Shown in pieces: positions 9,986-18,365 of a stretch of 39,550 nt of DNA (within the stretch, counting starts at the first letter, position 1; each line of letters starts with the position of its first letter). Both the position numbers and the translations under genes were made by a program. The stretch spans positions 1 through 39,550 of the forward strand of contig JADGQK010000019.1 of the NCBI GenBank assembly GCA_017881915.1, given 5' to 3'. A model generated the notes under the pieces. The model was not told where the DNA came from, did not search any database, and saw only the letters and a list, made by a program, of their open reading frames with translations. This DNA is from Chloroflexota bacterium (GTDB lineage: Bacteria; Chloroflexota; Limnocylindria; Limnocylindrales; CSP1-4).

Positions 9986-11257
9986 GTGCCGCCCAGCACT
10001 GACCCCGCCCGACGCGCCGTAATCACCGGGATGGGCTGCGTCATGCCCAACGGCGGCGACTTCCCGACCTACTGGCGCAACCTTGTCGCAGGCGTCTCGG
10101 GCACCCGTCGGATCCAGTCGTTCGACCCGGCGAACTTCGAGGTGAAGATTGCGGCGGAGGTCCTCGACTTCGACCCAACCGTCGCGATGGACGCCAAGAT
10201 GGCTCGCCGGATGAGCCGCTTCATCCACTTCGCGATGGCTGCCGGAAAGGAGGCCGTGGCCTCGTCCGGGATCGACTTCACGGCCATGACCGAAGACCAG
10301 CGCGACCGGGTCGGCGTCGTGATGAACACCGGCGGTGGGGGCATCGAGCAGATCATCGACGGGACTCATGTCGCCGAAACGAAGGGCCCGCGCTTCGTCA
10401 GCCCGTTCGCAGTGCCGGCCCTGTCCGGCTCGATGGGTGCCTGCCTGCTCTCGATGGAGTACCACCTGACCGGGCCGGTGATCACCCAGGTCGCCGCCTG
10501 CGCCACGTCGGTGATCGCCTTCCACGATGCGCTCCGCCTGGTCCGCGAGGGGGAGTGCGATGTCGTGATCACCGGTGGCGCCGAGGCCCCGGTCCTGCCG
10601 ATGGCGATCGCCGCGCTGGGCAACATGGGCGCCCTGAGCAAGCGCAACGACGACGGCGAGCACGCGTCGCGTCCGTTCGATTCGACCCGCGACGGGTTCG
10701 TCCTGGGCGAAGGTGGCGGGGCCGTGATCGTCGAGTCGCTCGAGCATGCCCTCGCCCGCGGAGCTACGCCGCTGGCCGAGATCCTGGGCGGCGCCCTGAC
10801 GGCCGATGCCTTCCACATCAGCGCCCCCGAGCCGACCGGCCGGGGCGCGACCCGGGCGATGACCAACGCCCTCCGCAACGCCGGGGTGACGACCGACGAG
10901 ATCGACTACATCGTGGCCCACGGGACGGCCACGCCGCTCAACGACGTGACCGAGACCCGGGCGATCAAGGCCGCCTTCGGGACCCAGGCGAAGCGGGTCG
11001 CGATCAGCTCGCCGAAGTCGATGATCGGGCATCTCGTGGGTGCCGCCGGGATCGCCAGCGCCCTGGCGGCCATCGGCGCGATCCGCGACCAGGTCATTCC
11101 GCCCACGGCCAACCTCCATAGCCCCGATCCGGAATGCGACCTCGACTACGTGCCTCTGACCGCTCGTCCGGCGAAGATCGATACGGTCATGGTCAATGGC
11201 TTCGGCTTCGGCGGCCAGAATGCGGTGGCCGTCTTCCGGCGCTACACCGGGGCATGA
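9986..11257 (+). CDS. Beta-ketoacyl-ACP synthase II (paralog 2)
   Basis: RAVITGMGCVMPNGGD; AACATSVIAFHDA active Cys, VAHGTATPLND and KSMIGHLVGAAG. Confidence 0.94.
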   Translation: MPPSTDPARRAVITGMGCVMPNGGDFPTYWRNLVAGVSGTRRIQSFDPANFEVKIAAEVLDFDPTVAMDAKMARRMSRFIHFAMAAGKEAVASSGIDFTAMTEDQRDRVGVVMNTGGGGIEQIIDGTHVAETKGPRFVSPFAVPALSGSMGACLLSMEYHLTGPVITQVAACATSVIAFHDALRLVREGECDVVITGGAEAPVLPMAIAALGNMGALSKRNDDGEHASRPFDSTRDGFVLGEGGGAVIVESLEHALARGATPLAEILGGALTADAFHISAPEPTGRGATRAMTNALRNAGVTTDEIDYIVAHGTATPLNDVTETRAIKAAFGTQAKRVAISSPKSMIGHLVGAAGIASALAAIGAIRDQVIPPTANLHSPDPECDLDYVPLTARPAKIDTVMVNGFGFGGQNAVAVFRRYTGA

Positions 11258-11814
11258 TCGGGGTCGCGGTGGTCCCGGCGCCCTGGGGACCGATCCGCCT
11301 GGCTGCCAACGAGGACGCGGTCGTCGCCGTCGACGTGCTGTCCAGCCCAGACTCCTTCGCGGCGGCCTGCCTGCATCGCCTGGGCGAGGTTGCCCATGCC
11401 TCCTCCGACGTCCCGGCCACGGTCCGGCGGCGCCTCGACGAGGCCGGCGAGGCGATCTCCGCGCTGCTCGCCGGTGAGCCGGCGGCCGCCGAGTCAATAC
11501 CCCTGGCGCTGCCCGGCGTGACCGGCTGGGATCGCCTCGTGCTCGCCGCGGTGCGCCGGCTCGCCTGGGGCGAGACGATCGGCTACGGTCGGCTGGCCGA
11601 ACGAATCGGCCGGCGCGGCGCCGCCCGGGCCGTGGGCGGCGCGGTTGGTCGGAACCCGATCGGCCTGTTGATCCCCTGCCACCGGGTGATCGCCGGCGAC
11701 GGGACGCTCGGCGGCTACGGGGGCGGCTGGCTGGGCGAGCGCGAGGCGCTCCTCGAGATCAAGGCAACCCTGCTGGCCCACGAGGGGAACCATCCCGCCC
11801 GGCGCGCGCCGTGA
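11254..11814 (+). CDS. ogt: Methylated-DNA--[protein]-cysteine S-methyltransferase
   Basis: GETIGYGRLAERIGRRGAARAVGGAVGRNPIGLLIPCHRVIAGDGTLGGYGGG; PCHRV active site; ATGA overlap with the upstream fabF. Confidence 0.93.
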   Translation: MIGVAVVPAPWGPIRLAANEDAVVAVDVLSSPDSFAAACLHRLGEVAHASSDVPATVRRRLDEAGEAISALLAGEPAAAESIPLALPGVTGWDRLVLAAVRRLAWGETIGYGRLAERIGRRGAARAVGGAVGRNPIGLLIPCHRVIAGDGTLGGYGGGWLGEREALLEIKATLLAHEGNHPARRAP

Positions 11815-13493
11815 GCGTCCTCGCCGCCTATCGACGGCTCCTGCACAACCGTCCGCTCGTCCGGCTGCTCGGCGGCGAGTTCGTCTCGTCGATCGGCGAC
11901 TGGCTGTACCTCGTGGCGCTCCTCGTCCTGGTCTACCAGGCAAGCCCGGACCCGGTCCTGCTGGGCGTTGTCGGGGCGGCCCGGGTGCTGCCCTACGTCC
12001 TCCTGTCGATCCCCGCCGGGATCGTCGCCGATCGATTCGACCGGCGCCTGGTCCTGCTCGTGACCGACGTGGCGCGGGGCGTGATCATGCTCGCACTGGC
12101 CGTTCTCCAGGCGACCCATGGACCCCTCGCGGCGATCGTTGGCCTGGCCATGGTGGCCACCTGCTTCTCCACCTTCTTCGGCCCGACGATCGGCTCCTAC
12201 CTGCCCAGCCTGGTCACCGACGAGCGTGAGCTGGGGCCGGCCAACAGCGCCTGGTCGAGCCTCGACAACCTCGCCTTCGTCATCGGCCCGGCGATTGCCG
12301 GACTGCTCATCGCGATCGGTGGGCTGACGGCTGCCTTCCTGCTCAATGCCGCGTCGTTCGGGATCATCGCGATCGTCCTGTGGCGGCTGCCGACGGCCGT
12401 GGCGCGCCCAACCGAGGCTCCGCCGGCGACCGGCGCAGCCGCGCCGATCGAAGTCCGTCCGGAGCCGGCGCGCTTCCCCGTTCGGCCGCTGGCCGGACTG
12501 GCCGTGATCGATGTGGTCTGTGGCTTCGCCATCGGCGGGATCGGCATCCTGACGGTGGTCCTCGCCACCCACCAGCTGAGCGCCGGCGAAGACGGCACGG
12601 GCTACCTCAACGCCGCCATCGGCGTCGGCGGGCTGCTCGGGGCGATCGGATCGGGGCTGGTCGTGGTCCGCGGCCGGCTGTCCCTGCCGCTCATCGCGGG
12701 AGTCGTCGCATTCGCCGTCGGCCTGGTCGGGTTGGGGCTGTCGTCGGCCCTTGGCTCGGGCTTCGTCATGCTGGCGATTGCCTCGGCGGGCAGCCTGCTG
12801 GTGGAGGTGATCAGCACCACGCTGCTGCAGCGGATCGTCCCGCCGGCGGCACGCGGGCGGGCGATTGGTTCGATCCAGACGGTCGGGACCCTGGCCTACG
12901 CTACCGGCGCGTTCCTCCTGCCCGTCCTGGCCGACCGGCTGGGCGTCGCGCCGGTTCTCGGGGGAACGGCCATCCTGGTGGTCGGCGGCGGCCTCCTCGG
13001 AGCGGCCCTCGTCGGTCGGTCCGGTTCAGAGGCCGGCGACCCCGAGTTGGCGGCTGTCGCCCGGCGGGTGGCCGGATTGCCGCTCTTCGCCGGGATTCCT
13101 GCGTTCCGGGTGGCCACGACGCTCGCCCGAGGCGCGACCCTATCGATGCCGGCCGGACAGTCGATCATTCGCCAGGGTGACTCAGCCGACCGCTTCTACG
13201 TGATCCTCGACGGGATGGTCGAAGTCAGCCGCTCCGAGGCGCCGGGCGAGGCGGCCCGTCGGATCCGCAGCCTGGGGCCCGACGACGCGTTCGGTGAGCT
13301 CGGCCTGCTGACCGGGGCAGCTCGCAGCGCAACGGTCACGGCCACCACGCCCGTCCGGCTGCTGGCCCTCGATGCGGCGGTCTTCCTCGAGCTGGTCACG
13401 GCCGGACCGGAGCTCGCGCCACGCCTCCTGGCGCTCCATCGCGGGGCCACGATCGTGCCGGCTGCAAGCGGACCGCCGGCCGCGATCGCCTGA
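11811..13493 (+). CDS. MFS transporter with C-terminal cyclic-nucleotide-binding (cNMP) domain
   Basis: MFS N-terminus (RLLGGEFVSSIGDWLYLVALL, IPAGIVADRFDRRLVLL) and C-terminal cNMP fold (AGQSIIRQGDSADRFYVILDGMVEVSR...FGELGLLTGAARSATVTATTPVRLLALD). Confidence 0.9.
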   Translation: MSVLAAYRRLLHNRPLVRLLGGEFVSSIGDWLYLVALLVLVYQASPDPVLLGVVGAARVLPYVLLSIPAGIVADRFDRRLVLLVTDVARGVIMLALAVLQATHGPLAAIVGLAMVATCFSTFFGPTIGSYLPSLVTDERELGPANSAWSSLDNLAFVIGPAIAGLLIAIGGLTAAFLLNAASFGIIAIVLWRLPTAVARPTEAPPATGAAAPIEVRPEPARFPVRPLAGLAVIDVVCGFAIGGIGILTVVLATHQLSAGEDGTGYLNAAIGVGGLLGAIGSGLVVVRGRLSLPLIAGVVAFAVGLVGLGLSSALGSGFVMLAIASAGSLLVEVISTTLLQRIVPPAARGRAIGSIQTVGTLAYATGAFLLPVLADRLGVAPVLGGTAILVVGGGLLGAALVGRSGSEAGDPELAAVARRVAGLPLFAGIPAFRVATTLARGATLSMPAGQSIIRQGDSADRFYVILDGMVEVSRSEAPGEAARRIRSLGPDDAFGELGLLTGAARSATVTATTPVRLLALDAAVFLELVTAGPELAPRLLALHRGATIVPAASGPPAAIA

Positions 13494-13532
13494 TCCCGGG
13501 GTGTCCCACGGCCGAGGGGACGGGAATCGCGA

Positions 13533-14357
13533 TCAGGCCGGGCGGTTCGCGGTCGCGGCCAGGATCGTCTTCACCTCGAACGGCGTGGCCCCCGGATGGC
13601 GGCCCCGGATCAAGGCGGCCAGGCCGGCAATGTGCGGCGCCGCAAAGCTATTGCCGGTTGCCACGACGCGTCCGCCACCTTTCCAGGCAACCTCCACGTC
13701 GACACCGTAGGCCCCGAACTCAACCGGCGGCGCGGGATTGTAGAACCACGTCCACGGGTCTGCGATGTCATGGGCGGCAACCGACACGACCGCCGCGAAG
13801 AGTGACGGGTAGCTGGCGCCCTGGACGTTATTCGCGGCGCTGACCAGCAGGCAGTTCGCGAAGTACGCCCGGTCGGCCAGGTCGTGGAAGATCGGGAACA
13901 TCACCTCGCTGCGCGAGGACAGGCTGAGGTTGACGACGGTCGCGCCCTGGCCGATGGCCCATTCCAGGCCGGCCGCGAAGATCACGCCCTTGCCCCGGTT
14001 GTCGGGACCGAGCACCCGGATCGAGACGAGCTCAGCGGCGGGCGCCAGGGCGTGGATGATCCCGGCGGCCGCCGTGCCATGGCCAACCACGTCGAGCGCC
14101 TCGTCATCGACCCGGACCGTCGGCTCGTCGTCGTTCTCGCCCAGCTCGATTACGACGCTCCGGACGAGCCGGCCACCGACCGCCGGGTGATCACGTTCCA
14201 CGCCCGAATCGATGATCGCCACCGTGACTCCGGCCCCGTCCGCGCCATCAAACAGGGACGCGCGATCGAGCTCGCCGAGTGGCCGCGATCGGACCAGGCC
14301 TGCTCGTCGCTCCTCGACGAACGGCTCGCTCCAGGCCGGCAGGAGTGCCTCGGTCAC
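13533..14357 (-). CDS. S8 (subtilisin-like) serine peptidase, no visible signal peptide
   Basis: Catalytic motifs VAIIDSGVERDHP (Asp), VVGHGTAAAGII (His), ATGNSFAAPHIAGLAALI (Ser). Confidence 0.92.
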   Translation of the reverse strand: MTEALLPAWSEPFVEERRAGLVRSRPLGELDRASLFDGADGAGVTVAIIDSGVERDHPAVGGRLVRSVVIELGENDDEPTVRVDDEALDVVGHGTAAAGIIHALAPAAELVSIRVLGPDNRGKGVIFAAGLEWAIGQGATVVNLSLSSRSEVMFPIFHDLADRAYFANCLLVSAANNVQGASYPSLFAAVVSVAAHDIADPWTWFYNPAPPVEFGAYGVDVEVAWKGGGRVVATGNSFAAPHIAGLAALIRGRHPGATPFEVKTILAATANRPA

Positions 14358-15172
14358 CTGGGCCCACGTGCCCGGCCGGACCGCCGACGCTGCTCCGCCC
14401 GGCCCTCCGCCCGGCGAGCCACGACCTCCAGGATCTCGGCCAGCAGCTCAAGCTCGCCCGGATCGGCCTGGCGCAGTCGCGCCACCCGATCGACGATGGT
14501 CCACAGGCGGCCTTCGTCGTCGCCATCGAGATCGGCTGTTGCGAGCCCGACGATCCGTTCGATCGTGGGTCGATCAGCTGGCTCGGCCAGCGACGTCAAG
14601 GCCGCCCGCAGCAGGCTGGCCAGGTCACGCTCGACGCGGGATGCCCGGATCGCGACGGTGGCCTGCCCGGCGAAGACACCGGCCAGCTCGATGTCGCGCA
14701 GGCTGAATGCCACCGACGAGCGCTTGTCGAGGACCTCCAGGATCCCGATCGTGCCACGCTCATCGACAAGCGGCACGGCCACGATCGAGCGCGGGACGTA
14801 GCCGGTCGCCTCGGCCGTGCCTCGCCCGAAGCGGGCATCGCTCTCGACCTCGGACAGGGCCAGCGCCTGCCCGGTCGTGAAGACATAACCGGCGATCCCC
14901 TGGTCCGGGGCAATCGCCAGCCCGATCACGCCCTGGCCCTGCTCGCCCGCCGCAACCTCGAAGACGAGTTGACCGAGGGCCGGGTCGTACAGGGCGATCG
15001 AGGCCGCCTCGGCGTCGAACAGGCGGACGGTGGCTTCGACGATCGAGCGCAGGACGGCTCGCTCGGCACCTTCCTCGAGACGGCGGGCGATCACGCCCCG
15101 CCGGGCGATCGCGCGGAGCAGGTCGAGGGCATCGGCATCGAGCCGGTCGGCTGGCCCGCGGGGTGGGCTCAC
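14354..15172 (-). CDS. GAF-domain sensor protein
   Basis: VEATVRLFDAEAASIALYDPALGQLVFEVAAGEQGQGVIGLAIAPDQGIAGYVFTTGQALALSEVESDARF...SIVAVPLVDERGTIGILEVLDK is GAF-like; overlaps the S8 gene by 4 bp. Confidence 0.88.
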   Translation of the reverse strand: MSPPRGPADRLDADALDLLRAIARRGVIARRLEEGAERAVLRSIVEATVRLFDAEAASIALYDPALGQLVFEVAAGEQGQGVIGLAIAPDQGIAGYVFTTGQALALSEVESDARFGRGTAEATGYVPRSIVAVPLVDERGTIGILEVLDKRSSVAFSLRDIELAGVFAGQATVAIRASRVERDLASLLRAALTSLAEPADRPTIERIVGLATADLDGDDEGRLWTIVDRVARLRQADPGELELLAEILEVVARRAEGRAEQRRRSGRARGPR

Positions 15173-15179
15173 CGCGGAA

Positions 15180-15890
15180 TCATCGATCCGCGCTGCGGGC
15201 GAGCGCGCCGAGGTCGGGGATCAGGAGCTGCTCGCGTTCCACCTGGATCAGGCCGCGGGCCACAAAGTCCTGGAGGAGCCGGTTCACCGTCTGGCGCGTG
15301 CCGCCGATCATCCCGGCGAGATCCGACTGGGTGTACGGCCACTCGAGGACCAGGTTGGTTGTCGCGTCCGGATCCGCCTCACGAGCAATCGCCACGATCC
15401 GGCTGGCCAGCCGCCCGGGCAGGTCAAGGAAGTGCAGCTCTCCAACATGGCTGGTGAGCCGGCGCAGCTCGGCCACGAGGCCCGCGATCAGGGCTCTGCG
15501 GAGGGCCGGGTCGTCTTCCACCAGGTGCTCGAAGGGCTCGCGCCGCAGGACAAGCGCCTGGGTCGGCTCGACGGCGATCGCGGTGGCACTGTGATCGGCA
15601 CCGTCGAGGAGTGCCAGCTCGCCGAAGAATGCGCCCCGGTCGAGGGTGGCGATGATCGCAGCGTCCTCGCCTTCGGGTGAGGGCAGGACCACCTTGACTG
15701 AACCGGACTCGACGATGTACAGGGCGTCGCCCGGGTCGCCCTGGTGGAAGATCGTCTCGTTGCGTCGGTAACGACGGGCGCGTAGCGAGGCACACACCGT
15801 GTCCAGGGTGGCGTCGTCCACCTGCGCGAAAAGCACGCAGCGCCGAAGGGCGCTGCGCGCAAATGCCAGTTCGATTGGCCCGTCCGACAT
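15180..15890 (-). CDS. Crp/Fnr-family transcriptional regulator
   Basis: cNMP domain (IFHQGDPGDALYIVESGSVKVVL...GAFFGELALLDGADHSATA) and HTH (YTQSDLAGMIGGTRQTVNRLLQDFVARGLI). Confidence 0.94.
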   Translation of the reverse strand: MSDGPIELAFARSALRRCVLFAQVDDATLDTVCASLRARRYRRNETIFHQGDPGDALYIVESGSVKVVLPSPEGEDAAIIATLDRGAFFGELALLDGADHSATAIAVEPTQALVLRREPFEHLVEDDPALRRALIAGLVAELRRLTSHVGELHFLDLPGRLASRIVAIAREADPDATTNLVLEWPYTQSDLAGMIGGTRQTVNRLLQDFVARGLIQVEREQLLIPDLGALARSADR

Positions 15891-15908
15891 ATGGCCTCTT
15901 GAGTTCGG

Positions 15909-15933
15909 GGGCCGATCCCCTCGGGATCGGCCC
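15909..15933 (-). terminator. Hairpin between the repeat-peptide gene and crp/fnr (partial terminator or processing element)
   Basis: Perfect 11-bp inverted repeat GGGCCGATCCC-CTC-GGGATCGGCCC; no T tract. Confidence 0.4.
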
Positions 15934-15944
15934 TGGAGTGGGCC

Positions 15945-16295
15945 TCAGCCCTTTTGATGGGTCCGCTTGGGATCGTGGTCCAGGCGGTGCTGGCGAGCGT
16001 CGTTCGCCAGCTGGTGCTGGCGGGCGTCGCGCTCGATGTCCGAGTTGCGCGACTTGGCCAGGCGCATCGAGGAGCCGGCGTCGGGCATCCAGTGGCCCTC
16101 GACGTCATCCTCGCCGGTGACGCTGCGCTTGCTGTTCTTGAGCTTCAACTCGTCGGCCCCGCCGCCCTTCAGCGACTCGCCCGGCGCGAAGCTGCGCTTC
16201 ATGCCGTGGCCCTCGACGTCATCCTCGCCGGTGACGCTGCGCTTGCTGTTCTGCAGCTTGTACTCGTCGGGCGTGTTGTGCATCTTGCCTGGCAT
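15945..16295 (-). CDS. Small repeat-containing protein (116 aa) with two NSKRSVTGEDDVEGH motifs; unknown function
   Basis: Start ATG at 16295..16293 (MPGKMHNTPDEYKLQNSKR...) preceded by AGGAG; internal duplication with 38-residue period. Confidence 0.75.
   Translation of the reverse strand: MPGKMHNTPDEYKLQNSKRSVTGEDDVEGHGMKRSFAPGESLKGGGADELKLKNSKRSVTGEDDVEGHWMPDAGSSMRLAKSRNSDIERDARQHQLANDARQHRLDHDPKRTHQKG
16092..16252 (-). repeat. Two identical 47-bp copies (16092-16138 and 16206-16252) inside the small repeat protein gene
   Basis: gtggccctcgacgtcatcctcgccggtgacgctgcgcttgctgttct present twice, offset 114 bp (38 codons). Confidence 0.97.
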
Positions 16296-16468
16296 CACTG
16301 GTCTCCTATGTCCCCGCCGGTAGCCCGGAGGTGCCACCGGCCGGTCCGGGGCTGTGGCGCAATCTTGGAGTAGTGACATGGTCGCGTCCAGCGGTTTCGG
16401 CGACCCCACCAGTGTCGTCTTGGCGACAGTGCCCTCGGCGGATTGGACGGGCGTCAGCGGGCCCACGG

Positions 16469-17119
16469 CTACTGGCGGGTCACCGGCCGCATCGGATAGA
16501 CACCCACGATGATCGGCGCCTCGGGGTCGAGCTGTAGCTCGTAGCCGACTTCGCCGGCGCGGACAAGCTCGCCCAGGATCCGGCCCTCGCGCAGGGGCAA
16601 ACCGACGAAGACCCGGCCGGACTCGCTCTCGAAAGCGGTCACATCGTCGTCTTCGCTCTCGATCCCGAAGCGGCGCCGGATCTCGTGGACGGGCAGGTAG
16701 GCCCGGCTCTTGATGAATCGGCGCAACTGGGCGGGGGTGCAGCCGCCGCCGGCCAGACCGCCGGCAAGACCGCCCGGCTGGCCTCCGACAAGACCGCCCG
16801 GCTGGCCTCCGACAAGACCGCCCGGCTGGCCTCCGGCCTCCTCGACGAGGACGCTGGTCGTGGTCGTGGGCACGTGCAGCGCAGCCATCGGCAGGGAGGC
16901 CGCCGGGATCGCCGTGTCGGGCGGGGCGGCGGGCGGCCGGATCGGGCCGGCAGGGGCGGTTTCGGCGGTCGGCAGGCGCACCGACGGCAGCGCCTCGCCA
17001 GATCCGGTGGGACCAACGCGGCGCGCATCGGCGGAGCGGTGGCGAGCGTGGCGGCTCATCCGCCCGGCCGTGAACAGTGACGTGACATGGGTCCGATCGA
17101 GTCTTGGGCGATCGCCCAT
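16469..17119 (-). CDS. Uncharacterised protein with N-terminal GGQPGGLV repeats and a C-terminal conserved-looking domain (start could be further downstream, e.g. 17059)
   Basis: Coherent C-terminal sequence LRRFIKSRAYLPVHEIRRRFGIESEDDDVTAFESESGRVFVGLPLREGRILGELVRAGEVGYELQLDPEAPIIVGVYPMRPV; TATGAT-like -10 at 17143-17148. Confidence 0.65.
   Translation of the reverse strand: MGDRPRLDRTHVTSLFTAGRMSRHARHRSADARRVGPTGSGEALPSVRLPTAETAPAGPIRPPAAPPDTAIPAASLPMAALHVPTTTTSVLVEEAGGQPGGLVGGQPGGLVGGQPGGLAGGLAGGGCTPAQLRRFIKSRAYLPVHEIRRRFGIESEDDDVTAFESESGRVFVGLPLREGRILGELVRAGEVGYELQLDPEAPIIVGVYPMRPVTRQ
16763..16834 (-). repeat. Three tandem 24-bp units encoding GGQPGGLV-type repeats
   Basis: (ggcaagaccgcccggctggcctcc)(gacaagaccgcccggctggcctcc)x2. 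Confidence 0.95.
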
Positions 17120-17186
17120 CGGGTGGGCGCTCCGATCAACCGATCATACCCCGCCGCGTTCATCGAGCCCGCCCGGGGGCGAGCGA

Positions 17187-18365
17187 TCAGCGCCCGTCAA
17201 CGACCTGCAGGTCGAGCGGTGACCGATTCAGGACGAGCGGACCAACCGGTCCGCACACGACGATGTCCTCGAGGCGAGCGCCATAGCGGCCTTCGAAGTA
17301 GATCCCGGGCTCCACGCTGAACGCGTAGCCCGCCTGCAGCGGCTGGGGGTTGCCGGCGACGAGGTACGGCTCTTCGTGGGCCTCCAGCCCGATCCCGTGG
17401 CCGAGGCGGTGGAAGAACTGGGGGCCGTAGCCGCCGGCGACGATGATCCGGCGGGCGGTTGCGTCGAGATCCTCGCAGGTGACGCCCGGCTGGACGGCGG
17501 CGCAGGCCGCCGCCTGCGCCTCGCGCAGCACCCCGTACAGGCGCACGAACTCGGCGTCGGGGGCCAGCGCGGGGTCATCGCCGCCAACCCAGATCGTCCG
17601 GGTCGTGTCCGAGGTATAGCCGGCGAGCGTGCCACCGATGTCGAGCACCACCGGCTCGCCCGCCTGGATCAGCCGCCCGGATGCCTCGTGGTGGGGCGAG
17701 GCACTGTTGGGCCCGGAGCCGACGATGGCAAACTCGGCCAGTTCGTGGCCCTCGGCGACGAGCCGCTCGCGAACCTCCCGGCTGACCTCCGCCTCGGACC
17801 GGCCGATCAGCCGGCCGTGGCTGACCTGTCCGATCACCCGATCTGCCGCCTCGGCGGCCAGGCGCAGGAGAGCGATTTCCTCGGCGTCCTTGGCCATCCG
17901 CAGCTGGCGGGTGATCGTCGAGGCAACCTCGAAGATGGCACTGGGCAGGGCAGCCTGCAGGCGCAGGACGAAGATTGCCCAGGTTCGATCGCTCACGGCC
18001 ACTCGCCGAATCCCGGTCGTGGGCAGGGCCAGCTCGGCGCCGAGGCGGGCGACGAGCAGGGCAACGGGATCCTCCGTCTCGTCCCAGGTAACGACGTCAA
18101 GGAACCCGCTGGCGACGGCCGGGCAGGCGCGGGCCGAGCTGACTTCCAGCCGTGGCGCGATCAGGATCGCCGGACCGCGGGCCGGCACGACGAGCATCGT
18201 CAGGCGCTCGAGCGCCATCGCCGGGTAGCCGGTCAGGTAGCGCAGGTCGGCACCGACGCCGATGAGCAAGGCGTCGAGACCGGCCCGGGCCGTCAGCCGG
18301 GCGGCCTCGCCGATCCGCTCGGCATAGCGCGCCGGCGCGATCACCAGGTGAGCGCCGGCGCTCAA
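17187..18365 (-). CDS. M24 family Xaa-Pro peptidase
   Basis: VLDIGGTLAGYTSDTTRTIWVG, FFHRLGHGIGLEAHEEPYL, FSVEPGIYFEGRYGARLEDIVV. Confidence 0.94.
   Translation of the reverse strand: MSAGAHLVIAPARYAERIGEAARLTARAGLDALLIGVGADLRYLTGYPAMALERLTMLVVPARGPAILIAPRLEVSSARACPAVASGFLDVVTWDETEDPVALLVARLGAELALPTTGIRRVAVSDRTWAIFVLRLQAALPSAIFEVASTITRQLRMAKDAEEIALLRLAAEAADRVIGQVSHGRLIGRSEAEVSREVRERLVAEGHELAEFAIVGSGPNSASPHHEASGRLIQAGEPVVLDIGGTLAGYTSDTTRTIWVGGDDPALAPDAEFVRLYGVLREAQAAACAAVQPGVTCEDLDATARRIIVAGGYGPQFFHRLGHGIGLEAHEEPYLVAGNPQPLQAGYAFSVEPGIYFEGRYGARLEDIVVCGPVGPLVLNRSPLDLQVVDGR

Noticed and set aside
8623-11497. Long minus-strand ORFs (475 and 537 aa) antisense to the two fabF genes
   Set aside because: No motifs; the sense frames carry complete catalytic signatures.
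16763-16834. Possible CRISPR-like or mobile repeat
   Set aside because: 24-bp units are directly adjacent, in frame and without spacers; coding tandem repeat.
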